DNA from: Anadara kagoshimensis
Lineage: Eukaryota; Mollusca; Bivalvia; Arcoida; Arcidae
Assembly (NCBI GenBank): GCA_021292105.1
Contig: CM037863.1
Location: 9,612,085-9,676,084, forward strand
Direction: 5' to 3'
DNA: 64,000 bases
The notes beneath the pieces were generated by a model. It searched no databases, was not told where the DNA came from, and saw only the letters and a list, made by a program, of their open reading frames with translations. Both the position numbers and the translations under genes were made by a program. Of the stretch, positions 44,630 through 56,298 are shown one piece after another; the stretch's first letter is position 1; each line of letters opens with the position of its first letter.

Positions 44630-45007
44630 TAAAAAACAAACAAACTAATCCATATCCAAACAAAATCCAGAAGCAATGTAAAAACTTTGGCACTGACAAA
44701 TTAGGTTAGACACGTGAACTTCCAACAGGGAAGTGAGGCCGGGTGCTCCAGAAGGGTAAGCACCTCCTGTTTAGCTAGCTACGCCTGCCACGTGTGTAAT
44801 CAAAATTGTGTGAAAGGAACATTGAACTATTGGACGTCAAATATATCTAGGGAAATCCTGGACACAGAGACATCAAACTTATCACATACTGTGATGACGA
44901 CCATACAACTTTTTGAGGGCCTTGATAAGCCTAGGCTTGCAATATCCCGGGGTCAGCCATTTATTTGCATACAGCCTGCTTCGTTGAACAAATACAACGA
45001 ACTATAA
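44630..45007 (+). mobile_element. MITE-D left arm, the longest single arm
   Basis: From AAAACAAACAAACTAATCCA to TTTGCATACAGCCTGCTTCG, about 375 bp, covering outer and inner arm but with no opposite arm nearby. Confidence 0.85.
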
Positions 45008-45287
45008 GTGATGAGCACATAGAATGAAACAATGGAAGTTCATTTGTGGGCAGCGAAACCGCAGAAGGGGATGGATAGTCAATTCATTATAACGAGTGTT
45101 TGATTGTAATGGGTACCATTACTATATGTGTTCCTTCCAGGGCGTCATATATTTCAACACAACATAATATTAGAAAATATAACATGAGAACAGTAAGTGT
45201 AAAGGGTGAAACGGTGAAACTCAGAATCCTGTTGAAAGCAATACATAGTTAACTCTATTAAATGAATGTGTGTATGCAATTTGAATG

Positions 45288-45669
45288 AATGGTTGGTTGG
45301 TTGAATGTTGCTTAACGTCGCATCAGTAATTTTTCAGCTATTCGCGACGAGAACAATTTTATTAAGTTCTATGGATTATCTATGAACAATATTGTGTATA
45401 CATGATTGCAAATGAAATGCGAATGTGTTGTATGGTCTGCCTTGTAATAGCACGCAATCAGAGCGCCTTTTAAAGTGCTAGCTCACCGAGTCAGTACGCC
45501 GCAGACAAGCGTACCACTCACCAAGTCCATTATGTTGATACTAGGTTAACCAGTTAAGGCCAACGGCCAGGAAAATTCACTTTCCCACATTTGGTCTGAG
45601 CGGGGCTCCGACTTAAAGTGGTGAGATACCCTGGATTTGTAGACTGACGTCTTATCCATTAAGCCTTCC
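45288..45669 (-). mobile_element. SINE-A full-length copy
   Basis: Same structure as 41167-41560. A perfect 10-bp target duplication AATTTGAATG lies at 45278-45287 and 45670-45679. Confidence 0.92.
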
Positions 45670-45770
45670 AATTTGAATGGGGTATATCAATTGCTGTAAA
45701 GGAACTAATATCTGTGTGCGATAAAATTACATGTATTGTATAAAGAACAAAAATTTGTGGAAACAAAATG

Positions 45771-46045
45771 TTGTAAAGTAACGAAAGGCTGTACAACAGA
45801 ACAAAATCAAAATGAGCAAGTGAAATAATAAAAATAAGGAAGTTGGAGATGGATTGGTCATGTACGTACTTAGGATGGAAAACAACAGATTGCAACACAG
45901 CAATGGCATGACACCCAGAAGGAAAGAGGAAAGTAGGTCGGTCAAAAACAACATGGCGCAGAACAACAGAAGATGATAGAACACAACTGGGATGGAAGAG
46001 CGTCGACAAGATCAAGCAGAGATATTTGTTTGTAGGTGACACGAT
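45771..46045 (+). pseudogene. LINE 3' end fragment
   Basis: Plus-strand frames give EIIKIRKL then MDWSCTY-like remains of WIGHVLR, followed by WHDTQKERGK- and TTWRRTTEDDRTQLGWKS-like sequence. It matches the tail of the 40995-42937 LINE and of 7830-8190. Confidence 0.75.
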
Positions 46046-46200
46046 AACTACAATACATGAAATTGTCAACGGCTGAACATTTTCGCTAAATAACCACGTG
46101 ACACTAAAAATGCAAAATTCTAGGTGAGGCAACAGCCTCATTTGACACAATGTAGTAAAGGCCGTGGTTAAACTGATACTTTAACTCTATTATATAAAAC

Positions 46201-46545
46201 AACCACTGCGGTAGATCAGTTGGTAGAGTGCTCACTTCGTAAGTGGGAGGTCGTGGGTTCAAACTCCGTCCGGATCTGACCCAAGACTTGAAAGTGGTTA
46301 GTGACTGTTCTTTCGCCAAGTACTCAGCATTACGATATGAAAGTCGCGGATGGGAACTTAAAATAAACGTGGTCTCGTGTCATGGTGGCCTTGGCACGCT
46401 AAAGAACCCTGCTGTATAATGCCACCAGCTCAACGCACATACAAAATGTCTGCTCCTTCGCCTATAGCTGGTGGCGTCTCGATATAAGTGAAATATTCTT
46501 GACTGTGACGTTAAACGACACCATTACTCAACTCAACTCAACTCC
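46201..46545 (+). mobile_element. SINE-B full-length copy with target duplication
   Basis: Best-preserved copy. tRNA-Thr-like head GCGGTAGATCAGTTGGTAGA with TTCGTAA in the anticodon position and B box GGGTTCAAACTCC; body AAGTGGTTAGTGACTGTTC; tail (ACTCA)n. A perfect 12-bp duplication ATTATATAAAAC lies at 46189-46200 and 46546-46557. Confidence 0.95.
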
Positions 46546-47264
46546 ATTATATAAAACTATGCATCGAATTTGAATGCAATAGGTCAAAGCACTGCGAAAA
46601 AAGTGCAGAAAACGTGGTCTGTAGACACACAGACAGACAGGAACAAAACTTTAGTCCCGTTCGGTGAAACTGGGAGGGGGTTATATCTATGAGTGGATAA
46701 TCTATGTGAATAACGGGAGTGTAATCTCCAACCTAGAAATTAATCGTGATTAATTAACAGTTTTCAAAGGTTTTATTCTCATCCATTCGTATTTTACCTG
46801 GTAATAAAAAAAATCCTTTCATTCGCCAGCGTGAACCACACCCCCGAAAATTGGTGTGGAACGTTTGCAGAAAAACATTACTGTCTCTAAAATATCGTTG
46901 TTTTTTACGGGAATCTATGATTCCATGATAGTTTCATACAAAGGTCAAATGTTATGGGGTAAAAAGTGGAGTTACTGAGCTCAATTATATTAGATTGGTT
47001 GATTACGTCCCAGTCAAGAATATTTCACTTTTATTATACCTCACAAATATTAAAACACTTTTCATTGGATGTTTTCCAATTACATGACATGTAATAAATG
47101 AAATATTTCCAACAGAATCACTGTCAGCGTGTGACAACTTCTCACAGCCATGTGATAACCTCGCACAGCCATGTGATAATACTATTATCACCTGGTGATA
47201 ACCCGGTACAAGGGAAATAACTCGTACAACAGGGCCGTGTTGTCATTTGGTAAACAATAACAAT

Positions 47265-47477
47265 GGCGGCCGGTCTTTTTTTTTTTTTTTTTTTGTAGTT
47301 CGTTGGAAGCGGACTTGGAGTTAATTTTGCATGACAAAGATGCAGAAAACACAAAAAGGGGCACCCAAGCTTTAGTGAAAATACTAAAAATGCATTTGAT
47401 GGAAACAGAAAGAGAGGTAAACCTAGATTCTGCGGAATATAAAGTATGTAGACGAGCGCCAGTAAAGGATGGTTGAA
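47265..47477 (+). pseudogene. Short coding fragment broken by a poly-T tract
   Basis: ATGGCGGCCGGTC at 47265 precedes 19 T. After it, one frame reads SSLEADLELILHDKDAENTK then RGTQALVKILKMHLMETERE up to a stop near 47475. With 19 T the ATG meets TAG; with 18 T the frames join. Alternatively TTTTTTGTAG is a splice acceptor. GTATGT at about 47441 could be a donor. The DKDAENTKRGTQ phrase resembles N-terminal segments of recombinase- or KCTD/QRICH1-type captured proteins, a weak recollection only. Confidence 0.45.
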
Positions 47478-47566
47478 AGTGTAAACTAAAACTGGCTGCA
47501 TTTAATCTAATTCAAAATTTATATATTGTTTGTGTCATTTTACATGGTAAGCTTTGTTTCGGTATA

Positions 47567-47663
47567 ATAAAATAATAATTGCCCTCTAGGTGATGCCCTC
47601 GGGTGACAACCCTTCTGTCGGGTGACAATTCTGGATGTCCCCATACCTAGAGGGCAATTATTG
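47567..47663. repeat. Inverted repeat, 17-bp arms, with internal GGGTGACAA repeats
   Basis: ATAATTGCCCTCTAGGT and ACCTAGAGGGCAATTAT are perfect inverses. Between them, TCGGGTGACAACC and TCGGGTGACAATT are direct repeats. Confidence 0.88.
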
Positions 47664-47960
47664 TATAATATCGAGACGTCGGCGAAGTGTCCGAAATTTT
47701 GGCCTTTACAGAGAGCTAAGGTCACTCTTCAACGTAGTTCGTTACGTACCACGCCTGTCGTGACCTGGGGGATCGGTGTTAAACGACTTTCCCACGAAGG
47801 ACCCCCGTGATGTTTCATTTCTACATGCCGCGTGGTTGGCGAATGAACAGTCACTACCTATTTCTAAGCCTTGTTCATACCACCACCAGGGTTCGAACCC
47901 ACCATCTCCCACATACGGTCGAAGCGAGTACTCTATTAATTGATCTACGCACGTAGTGTC
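47664..47960 (-). mobile_element. SINE-B copy adjoining the inverted repeat
   Basis: Body TATCGAGACGTCGGCGAAG, CCGCGTGGTTGGCGAATGAA; head on the minus strand with B box GGGTTCGAACCC. Its 3' end is cut by the hairpin element. Confidence 0.82.
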
Positions 47961-48166
47961 CCTCTATCATTTAACATAATATTGAGACAAATGTTTATAA
48001 AACTACCGATTCGTAGTTCAGAACAGTTCATGCTTAAATGGAGCTTAATTATAGAACAATCCAGCTTATGCCAAACGGTGTTCAAAGTAGAACATCGGGA
48101 CCCATTACCCTTTTGGATAGGCCAAGAACGGCAAGTCAAGCAGTACTCGTGACAACCAGCGCTAAT

Positions 48167-48512
48167 GAGACCGTGGGTGCCTAATGGATCAGTAAGAAGA
48201 CATCAGTCTACAAACCCCGGGTCTCTCATTGCTGTGTGTTTGAGTCCAGCTCAGACCACATGTGTTCGTTGGCCTTTACTGGTTCACTCGGTGTCAACTA
48301 TAGTGTGACTGGGGGGTGGTACGCTTGTATGCGGCGTACTGACTCGGTGAGCTAGCACCTTAAAGTCGCCCTGAGTGTACTCTGGTACAAGGCAGACCAT
48401 AAAAAACACTCGCACTTCACGTGCATATATACACATTAATACTTGCAGATTAACAAAGAAGGTCTCGTCGCGATTATAGATGAAAAAATTGTTGATGCGA
48501 TGTTAAATGAAA
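48167..48512 (+). mobile_element. SINE-A copy, plus orientation
   Basis: Head CCGTGGGTGCCTAATGGATC, B box GTTTGAGTCC, body ACCTTAAAGTCGCCCTGAGT, end GATGCGATGTTAAATGAAAT. The AACC tail has eroded. Confidence 0.85.
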
Positions 48513-50320
48513 TGTATTCAAAGAGAGACAACTCGTGTTTCCAACTAGTGTGTAAGTTCATTTTGCGCGTTTGCAATATATATTTTAAAAACATGGAAAT
48601 GTCATATTTTCGATAATGTTGTTATAGCAACGAAACAATTCATGTTCAAAGAAAATAAAAGGTTGTACATAATGTTTCTAGAAGTTAGCATTTGGGAGGT
48701 TTTTTCAGTGATAATCATTCGACATATTTCGCTGGTATTTAATAGTAAAATAGATCAACAGGGCCATTTTTTGTTGCTGTCAGTTTGTGAACCAGCTCTT
48801 TATTGACCTTTGTAAACATTCATTTAGGAATCAAGTTTCATAATGACAAACATAAAATATGAAACAAAACAATATTATTAATTAATATTTTATTTATTTA
48901 TTAATAAGGTTGGCCAATTCGACGGATTTATCCGTTTTTGACGGAATTGTATCGGCATAAAAATTGATAAACGGTCGGATCATAAAATGAAAAGGTCAAA
49001 TTAGACGGATTTTTTTCCATTTTGACTATTTTGTTAATAAAAAATCGGCGGATTTTTTGTTTGAAAATTGTGCCAAAATCAAACACTTACCGAGAAAAAA
49101 GTACCTAAATGGCAACCCTGCGCACTAAAAACTTGTACCGATCTGGACAAATAATAAATTTGATCGGATATTCTGTTATTTTGCCTTTTAATTTTATGTA
49201 TTTATTTATTTATTACTAAATTAAATTAAATTAAATTAAATTAAATTAAATTAAATTAAATTAAATTAAATTAATGAATTAGTGAGCTTCAGATGATAAG
49301 TATTTACTAATTTTTTTTTCAAACCAGGCTTTATTACAGTTTATTTAAACAATATTTTATTCAAAAATGTTGAAAAGGATTGGACAGCAGGCATTGCCTT
49401 TTTACAGTTTATAATATGTGACTGAAATCCAAGGCGACAAATTCACCATATCTACACCATATATAAATATGTAATACGTAATTACTTCCGTTTTTCACAT
49501 TAAGGTTTATTAAATAATAAATTAAAATTTTAAAAATGACAAAAAAATATTTTTACTGACTATTTTTTTAAAAATATATAAATAAACGGATAAACCAATA
49601 AAAATCGACATTCATGTTAACTACTATTAGAATCACAATATTTACATATTCTCATAACTACGTAGGTCAGATGTAAAAAACCTTACTCAACATTCTGTCA
49701 ACGACATTTTGAATTTATCGATAATAAATTAATTATTTACCGCCAAAACCTTATTGATTTCCCCTTGTGGGCCCCAATGTCTCCGGATCTTATCAAAAGC
49801 ATGTGTAATACGTCACTGCTTATGAATGTCCTAAAAAGCCCGGATGAACTCAGGTGTGAGTTACCTGTGCAGATTTTGATGACAAGGACGAGGCATGAAT
49901 TTATGAAGAGAAAAGTTTTGATCGAAGCCGGTTAGTAGATTTAACATTAATTAACATAGGTATTTAGATCTAGACAAAGTCATAGATTGGATTGATATCC
50001 AGGTAATTCAGATTTTGCATTTAAAAATTGAAAACATACCTGGCTATCCAGCTGCACCCAGAATGACCCAAATGCGGTGTATGTCCGCTTCAGTGAGTCA
50101 CCCTCGATTTTCCACAAATAATCTTTGTTATATTAATCACCATAGGAAGTGCGTTTAAATTTTGTTTTTCCGTAAAATCCAGTCGTACAAATAATTAATA
50201 ATCAAGTGATATCTAGTTAAATATTGGATCAGCGTTCAAGATTTGAAGATTTTTGTAAAATTCTACAAAGGCGGAAGTGGGTAAGGTATTTGATATAAAC
50301 AATTTATTAACACCTGTGGT
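48513..50320. other. AT-rich spacer
   Basis: No gene. It contains repeated GACGGATTTTT phrases (48915-49050), an (AAATT)n run at about 49213-49275 and long A/T tracts. Confidence 0.6.
49213..49275. repeat. (AAATT)n microsatellite
   Basis: About twelve AAATT units. Confidence 0.95.
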
Positions 50321-50465
50321 GTTTCCATTCCAGGTAGCCAAAAAAGGCATTTCTGAGAATTTATTGAAAAAGTAACTTATTTTAGCAATCTGTTAAAAAA
50401 AACTTCAAAAGGACTATAATGTCGCAGGTTTTGAAAATTTGGTTACTAATAATTTTAAAATTGTA
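50321..50465. mobile_element. MITE-E copy 1 (diverged)
   Basis: Begins GTTTCCATTCCAGGTAGCCA and contains AAGTAACTTATTTTAGCAA and AATTTGGTTACTAATAATTT. The right TIR is degraded. Confidence 0.75.
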
Positions 50466-50924
50466 ATTAATTCAACCTATGGTAAGTCACAGAGCAGTAA
50501 AATAAGAAATATTCCATTAATATTCACCTGTTCACAGCAATGCAAGGGATTATTTTCAATTCTATATATGGAGGGACAGTATAAAAAAGGTTTTGAAGTA
50601 ATATTATATAGTCATTTATTTTATAGAATTAATGTGGAATGAATAAAAATGTGTGATATGATAATATCCATGATATTGTCATGCAGTGATCAATCAAACA
50701 TGGGCCATGGGTTCACTGACCCTTTATTTATCCAAATAATCCCCATTGTTAAGGCCTTATAGCAGGCTATATTAAAACATTACAAGAATGCAGAAGTATT
50801 GATATTAGGTATCATAGAAGTATGTGTTTTTGTATATGGTCTTCTCAAATATTCTAGATTGAATAATGGTCAGGAATTTGTTACTAACATCACTCATTTT
50901 GATTTTAATCACTCATAGATGGGC

Positions 50925-51480
50925 GGACATGGCCAAGTGGCACTGTCATCAGCTTTCTAAATCGAGGGTTGTGTGTTCAAACCCCACTCAGGAATTGGAA
51001 ATTTTCTGAGATAATATTCATATCCTGTCCATACTAGAGCTGTAAAAAGCTTAAAGTACTAGAAGCGCGTGGCCTAGTGGTTAAGGCCTTGGACTCATGA
51101 TTCGAAGGTCGTGGGTTCGATCCCTGGACCGGGCGATGTGTTGTGCTCCTTGAGCAAGACACTTAATTTCACGTTGTTCCAGTTCACTCAGCTGAAAAAT
51201 AAATGAGTACCAGCAAAATGCTGGGGGTTAACCCTGCGATGGACCGGCGTCCCATTCAGGGGAGAGTCTTGTACTCTCAGTCGCTTAACGCCACGGAAAC
51301 CGGGATAAGCTCCGGCCTGATGGGCCTAATGGCTCGGGACAGACTTTAACTTTAACTAGAATATAGTCTTTCGGATGAAACTCAAAACTGAAGTTCCGTG
51401 TCTTATTGCATGCTAAAGACACCTCTGTAGAGTTTGAAAAAGAGAAGGCACCTGTGGCCGCTACAGAGGTTTACAACTAA
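50925..51480 (+). mobile_element. tRNA-headed SINE interrupted by another SINE
   Basis: The head (GGACATGGCCAAGTGGCACT, B box TGTGTTCAAACCCC) and first body part (CTGAGATAATATTCATATCC) lie at 50925-51055. The rest (TCTTTCGGATGAAACTCAAA, TGCATGCTAAAGACACC) resumes at 51362. The 4123-4260 copy shares the first part. Confidence 0.78.
51056..51355 (+). mobile_element. Inserted SINE with a 7-bp target duplication
   Basis: Head GCGCGTGGCCTAGTGGTTAA and B box GGGTTCGATCCC; body TGTGCTCCTTGAGCAAGACA, CCCTGCGATGGACCGGCGTC, GGGATAAGCTCCGGCCTGAT; tail (TTTAAC)n. ACTAGAA flanks both sides. The body matches a SINE type that I recall as widespread in animals. Confidence 0.88.
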
Positions 51481-53815
51481 AAGCAATTGAAACAGACTGA
51501 GCAAGATAAGATTATAGTTTACTGTTTTCTCAATTAATAGGGGGTGTGTCTGGAAAATAAAGGGCATAATTTAAAAATAAATCATATTAATTCTTTTTTT
51601 TATGAGGTAATCATTAACATTCTTGAATATATACAATGGCACATCAAAGTAAAGTCATATTTATTGAAGTCCTTGACCCTTGGGGTAATCCATAGCTCTA
51701 GGGTCATTCCCCTTAGTATTGAGTTCAAGCAGTTAACAGCTGATTAACCTGACACTTGTCCTGATGAATACCTGTTCAGGTAATCAGTAGTAATTAAACA
51801 GGTGGAGATAATTACAAATAAGAATAGGTGTTTGAATTTAGATTGATGTTTTGCTGACCGTAAATTGTTGATTGAATCGGATAGAGATGAGTTCACTGTC
51901 ATCACCCCAAGAAAAGTCAATGGTACTGTAATTAACATGTGACAGAACCTCATTTTGTACTTCAGTCATTAATTTTGTACCCTCCTTTAAAATATAATTA
52001 TTATTATAATTTTTGTACAGCGTGAACAAAGTGAACCTGTACTTTGTCATCGCTTTCTTCCAAGATATCGAGCTTCTTTGCTATGAAATTATAAGATATG
52101 AGTACACCTGGAAATAGTGCGCCTGATAAATGAGCGTGAAAGAAGTATATCTGTTTTATCGTGAGATATGTATTCTGAGACGGGTAATGCATTTGGTTAC
52201 ATATGCACATTTGGAATAAATTTTCCGAATACATTTCAGAATCTAGTAAAATATTGCGACGGGATGCATCTAATAATTTCTGCAATTTGGCGAACTGATC
52301 TCATGTTTACAATAAAAAGTAGTTCGAGAAGTTTGCGTCCTACGATGTAAAATCATAACTTTTTAAGAAATGAACAGCAACGGCAGGTTGTTTAATTAAT
52401 TCTTCGTGAAATCTACGGAAATTTAAATTTATTTTGAAGGTTATGATAACGTATTTTAATGTTGAGGCAATTGTGTCATATTTTAAAATGTTTATCAATT
52501 AGATTTTACTTTCGTGAAAGGGAGATAATTCGTACAGTGTTGTATGCAAATTTTATATACAGTCGTTTTACCAGTTCCGAACAGGGTTTCATATAAGCGC
52601 TGCTGCAGACGTCATCCACAAGCAGAGGAAATAAAATTTATGTGGTGTAATAATACAAATGTTTACTGATTCCAAAATATCGACACCTGTCCTAAAAAAC
52701 ACGTGGTAGTATGTTTTCTTGAAAAAAGCATTTCCGTGATCACGATTTGTTTACATCGTTAAACTAGGTCACCAACAATCTCGTACATTTAGGAAGCGGT
52801 TGAAGAAACAGCAAATTGAGAAAGTTATTTTGCGATTCCTTTAATTGAACGGGATTGAAATTTTAGATTATTCGGTAGTAAAAATTCGGAACTGGTATAC
52901 AACTAAATGATTCAGTTATGCATACAACCGCTAGAATGTACCCCCTCATAGCGACGGTAGGATCTGCAAAACTCTACTCTCTCTATCCAAAATGACAAAA
53001 CGATGGGGTACAACTTTTTAAAATTTTAATTACCGATTGTCTTTTTCATATATTTATGAAATTAATTTTTTCTACCATTTAATTCAGCAATACATGGTTT
53101 GGTACATAAAAATTTGTTTCTTTTTCCAAAAAAACCCATCCGTCGGACTATATGCATAGATTAACGACACCCCCCCCCCCCCCCCGAATTTTCGGTTACT
53201 GTATTTTGTCTTGCCACAACACAATTTTCCCAACTACGCTGTACAGCAGCACGACAGTGCTATGTTTATTTATTTATTAATGTTGTATGTCAAAACTTTT
53301 TGAGGGAGTCACACCATTTTGAACATTTCTATGAAAATAATTTTTCAAGAATTTTGACATGAGTCCCAAAATAATAATCTTGTTCGACAAAAATAATGTC
53401 CGAGGGGCCACAGATATGGCCCATGCTTTTAGTCTTGATTCAGTTTTAAATTAATTCATTTTTTACCTCTTGTTTATAAATTTTTTGTTAATAAAAATAT
53501 ATAAAATGCATCAAAATTTACTCATAATTTTGACAACATGACCTATTTTATTTTCCAAGGCCTGGGTAAGGATGATGTAATTATCTACATCAAAATTTCT
53601 GATAAGAACACAGCATTTGCATTTTGCCTTTCATGTTGTTTTTTTTCCCCCGCACTAATTATGACTGTTTTATCATTTATAATCAACCTACATAATCATA
53701 TACATGTAACATTTTCTCAGGATTAATATTTAATGTGATGGATAGAGATTATTATAAATATCAGCTGGGGTAATTTATTCTCTTTGATGATAATAAATAG
53801 AGCATTATTGTTATT
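51481..53815. other. AT-rich spacer
   Basis: No gene or clear repeat apart from a poly-C tract (about 53167-53186). Short open frames (51544, 52168, 53538) have no domain and no splice context. Confidence 0.55.
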
Positions 53816-53819
53816 TGTA

Positions 53820-54290
53820 TATTTACAACTGCAGTAGCTTAGTTGGTAGAGTGCTCCCTCTATAAGTGAGAAGTTGTGGGTTCGAACCCCAACCAGGTCT
53901 GACCCAAGACTTGAAAGTGGGGAAGTGACTGGTCTTGATAAGACTTCCTTTTGTATCATTATTGTTGTTTGTATATTTACAACTGCAGTAGCTCAGTTGG
54001 TAGATTGCTCCCTCTAAAAGTGAGAAGTTGTGGGTTCGAACCCCAACCAGGTCTGACCCAAGACTTGAAAGTAAGAGGTGATGGGTCTTTTACCAATCAC
54101 TTGACATTTAGAAATGAAAGTTACTGGGTTTTTTCGGAAGAGACCTTAAAATCAGGTATGACATTTAAAAGAAATCTCCCTGCACATTTCCCTGAGTGCA
54201 CTGCAAAAGTAAAAAATTCTGTCGCTTCACTTATAGCTGGTGACATCTTGATATGAATGAAATATTCTTAACTTGTGATTTATTTTTTAA
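53820..54290 (+). mobile_element. SINE-B with duplicated head
   Basis: The tRNA-like head and flank (TGTATATTTACAACTGCAGT, then AGCTTAGTTGGTAGAGTGC) occur at about 53815-53935 and again at 53970-54090. The second copy continues to the 3' end (TATAGCTGGTGACATCTTGA, AAATATTCTTAACTTG). Confidence 0.85.
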
Positions 54291-54403
54291 TTTTGTGAAA
54301 ATAGCAAAACTTACCACCACATCTAAATATCCATGTTTACAGTGTTGTATCGGTATATAATTGTCTCCCTTCCTGGTAGTCAACTGTAACATAAAGTATC
54401 CTA

Positions 54404-54800
54404 ATTTAGGAAATTTGAGTAAAAATATTTTTTAAAAATTACTGTATTTTTACAAATGTTAGAAATTTGACAAATAATAATTTTATGATTTGTGGAAACT
54501 AAGGAAATTCTTTCTAAAAGTAACATTTTTTTTAAAACAGATTTTTTTAAAAATAGGACTGCTTTTTCACAAAGTTTAGAAATTTGGTTAAAAATAAGTT
54601 TTAAATTTGTGGGTTTAATAACCTATATATATAACAGTAGAATATTAGTATTTATGTTTCCATTCCTGGTAGCCAAAATTGCCATTGGCTACTAATTTCT
54701 GAGGAATTCTTTCAAAAAGTAACCTATTTTAGCAAATTTGTGGAAAAATACTTTAAAAAGGACTGCTTTTTCACAAAGTTTAGAAATTTGGTTATAATGT
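54404..54800. mobile_element. MITE-E copies 2 and 3
   Basis: 54404-54505 is a partial copy ending TTTGTGGAAAC. 54654-54800 begins ATGTTTCCATTCCTGGTAGC and holds AAGTAACCTATTTTAGCAAA. Repeated phrases between them (CACAAAGTTTAGAAATTTGG) show local duplication. Confidence 0.78.
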
Positions 54801-54952
54801 GGGTTTAATAACCTATATAGTTGTATATTAGTATATGTATATTTTTTGTACAATAAATCAGAGTATTATCTGTATTTATTTCCTGTTTTATAAAGTGGTC
54901 ATTTCATATCAATCATTGTCCTTTTAATAAAAATATAATATACCCTAAATAC

Positions 54953-55085
54953 TAGACTTGCACAAGTCCCTATATTAAATTATTAATTTTAGTATCTTGC
55001 CCCTTTAAAACTATTACAGAGATCAACTGACAAAAGTCAATTTACTATCAAAACCCAGGAATATAGGGACTTGTCAAGTCTGCAT
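54953..55085 (+). repeat. Left 133-bp TIR, itself a foldback
   Basis: The TIR starts AGACTTGCACAAGTCCCTAT (after an initial T) and near its inner end has AATATAGGGACTTGTCAAGTCT in inverse orientation, so each TIR has its own 22-bp internal inverted repeat. Confidence 0.95.
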
Positions 55086-55504
55086 GAAGCTCTTGCTAAC
55101 AATTATATTTGATTGACATTAGAGGTCAAAAAATCAAATGATAACACAGCACAGTCAGATTTAATTACAATACAATGTGGTCCAGCACACGCTTGGTGTA
55201 TATATTACAAACACTCACTAACACAATTTTTATTTTAAAACTACATTTTTTATGACCTCGTCAACATCAAAAAAGTTTTTTAAGTTTATAAATTATACTC
55301 CAAGAACAAAACAAAGAAGAAAACTTTTCATGGGTCTGCTAAAACTAATTCCTGTTTATTGATTGAAAAACATCTCCAAATTGATATACATCCGGATTTA
55401 CATACCTGTCATATACCATTTTTTAAAATTTAATCATAAAATACATTCAAAAAATGGTATCATTTTTTAATGTATTATATGGTTAAATTAAAAAAAATCG
55501 ATAT

Positions 55505-55790
55505 ATATCATACCGATACAGTATGCAGGAAATGTATAAGGGATATCCAAAAGGTAGAAAGTATTGTTTCACACTTAAAAATATCTTATCAAACTTAACT
55601 ACTGAGACATTACAAGTGTCACATGGAAAAGAATATACAACTTATAAAAGGCAAATCAATGAAGAAAAAAAGACATCAAAATGAAAAGTTTTATTTCCAA
55701 AGGAGGACGACGACAAAGAAAATGACAAAAGTCAAGAGGATCTATGTAGTTTTGTTCCACTTGATATAGAAGAGAATACAGAGTATACAA
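55505..55790 (+). pseudogene. First coding block of the DUF6589-like gene
   Basis: One frame gives DTVCRKCIRDIQKVESIVSH with a C-x2-C pair, then a stop. A second frame resumes with an acidic stretch (KEDDDKENDKSQEDLCSF) and ends at a good donor ACAA|GTAAGT. At least one frameshift or stop separates them. The CxxC followed by a helix resembles the N-terminal zinc-binding region of this protein family. Confidence 0.55.
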
Positions 55791-56298
55791 GTAAGTTTTT
55801 TAAAATTTTATATCTGTAAAAAGTTGTAAAGAATTTCACCTTCATGACTAACCAAATGTGGCCCGTATAAGACAAGACCAACGGAAATAAATGTCTCAAA
55901 TCTAGTAATAAGTATCAATATATGCATGTACTAGTGAACATATTTCTGTATTTCAAAATCATAATAAATTGCATTGTGTCCATTATTATCTCAAATTGAA
56001 TATTGAAAAACAACTGACTTTCCTTGTGATGCAAATAATAATAGTACAGTAAAACCTCGAATCATCACCACCATTTGTTTAGTCAAATTTTGGCATTATA
56101 AAGGGGTTAAGCGATAAATTGGGATAGGCGGATAAAGAAAAAACATAAAGAAAATGGATTTTTGGACTTCAAACCTTTTCTATTTACAGAAGTTTTAGTT
56201 TAAAACAAATCACTTAACCACACCACATTTATTTGACCTCTTTTTGTTGTAGATTGAAGTTTCAAATGGATCGCAGAAAACTGTGTATTTTCTCAGAC

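Noticed and set aside
45659-46150. 163-residue minus-strand frame
   Set aside because: Antisense to a LINE tail and SINE flank; no domain.
46215-46275. tRNA gene (Thr-like, TTCGTAA anticodon loop)
   Set aside because: Followed by a SINE body and bounded by a 12-bp target duplication; it is the head of SINE-B and not a free tRNA gene. The same applies to the heads near 24070, 51070, 53835 and 53985.
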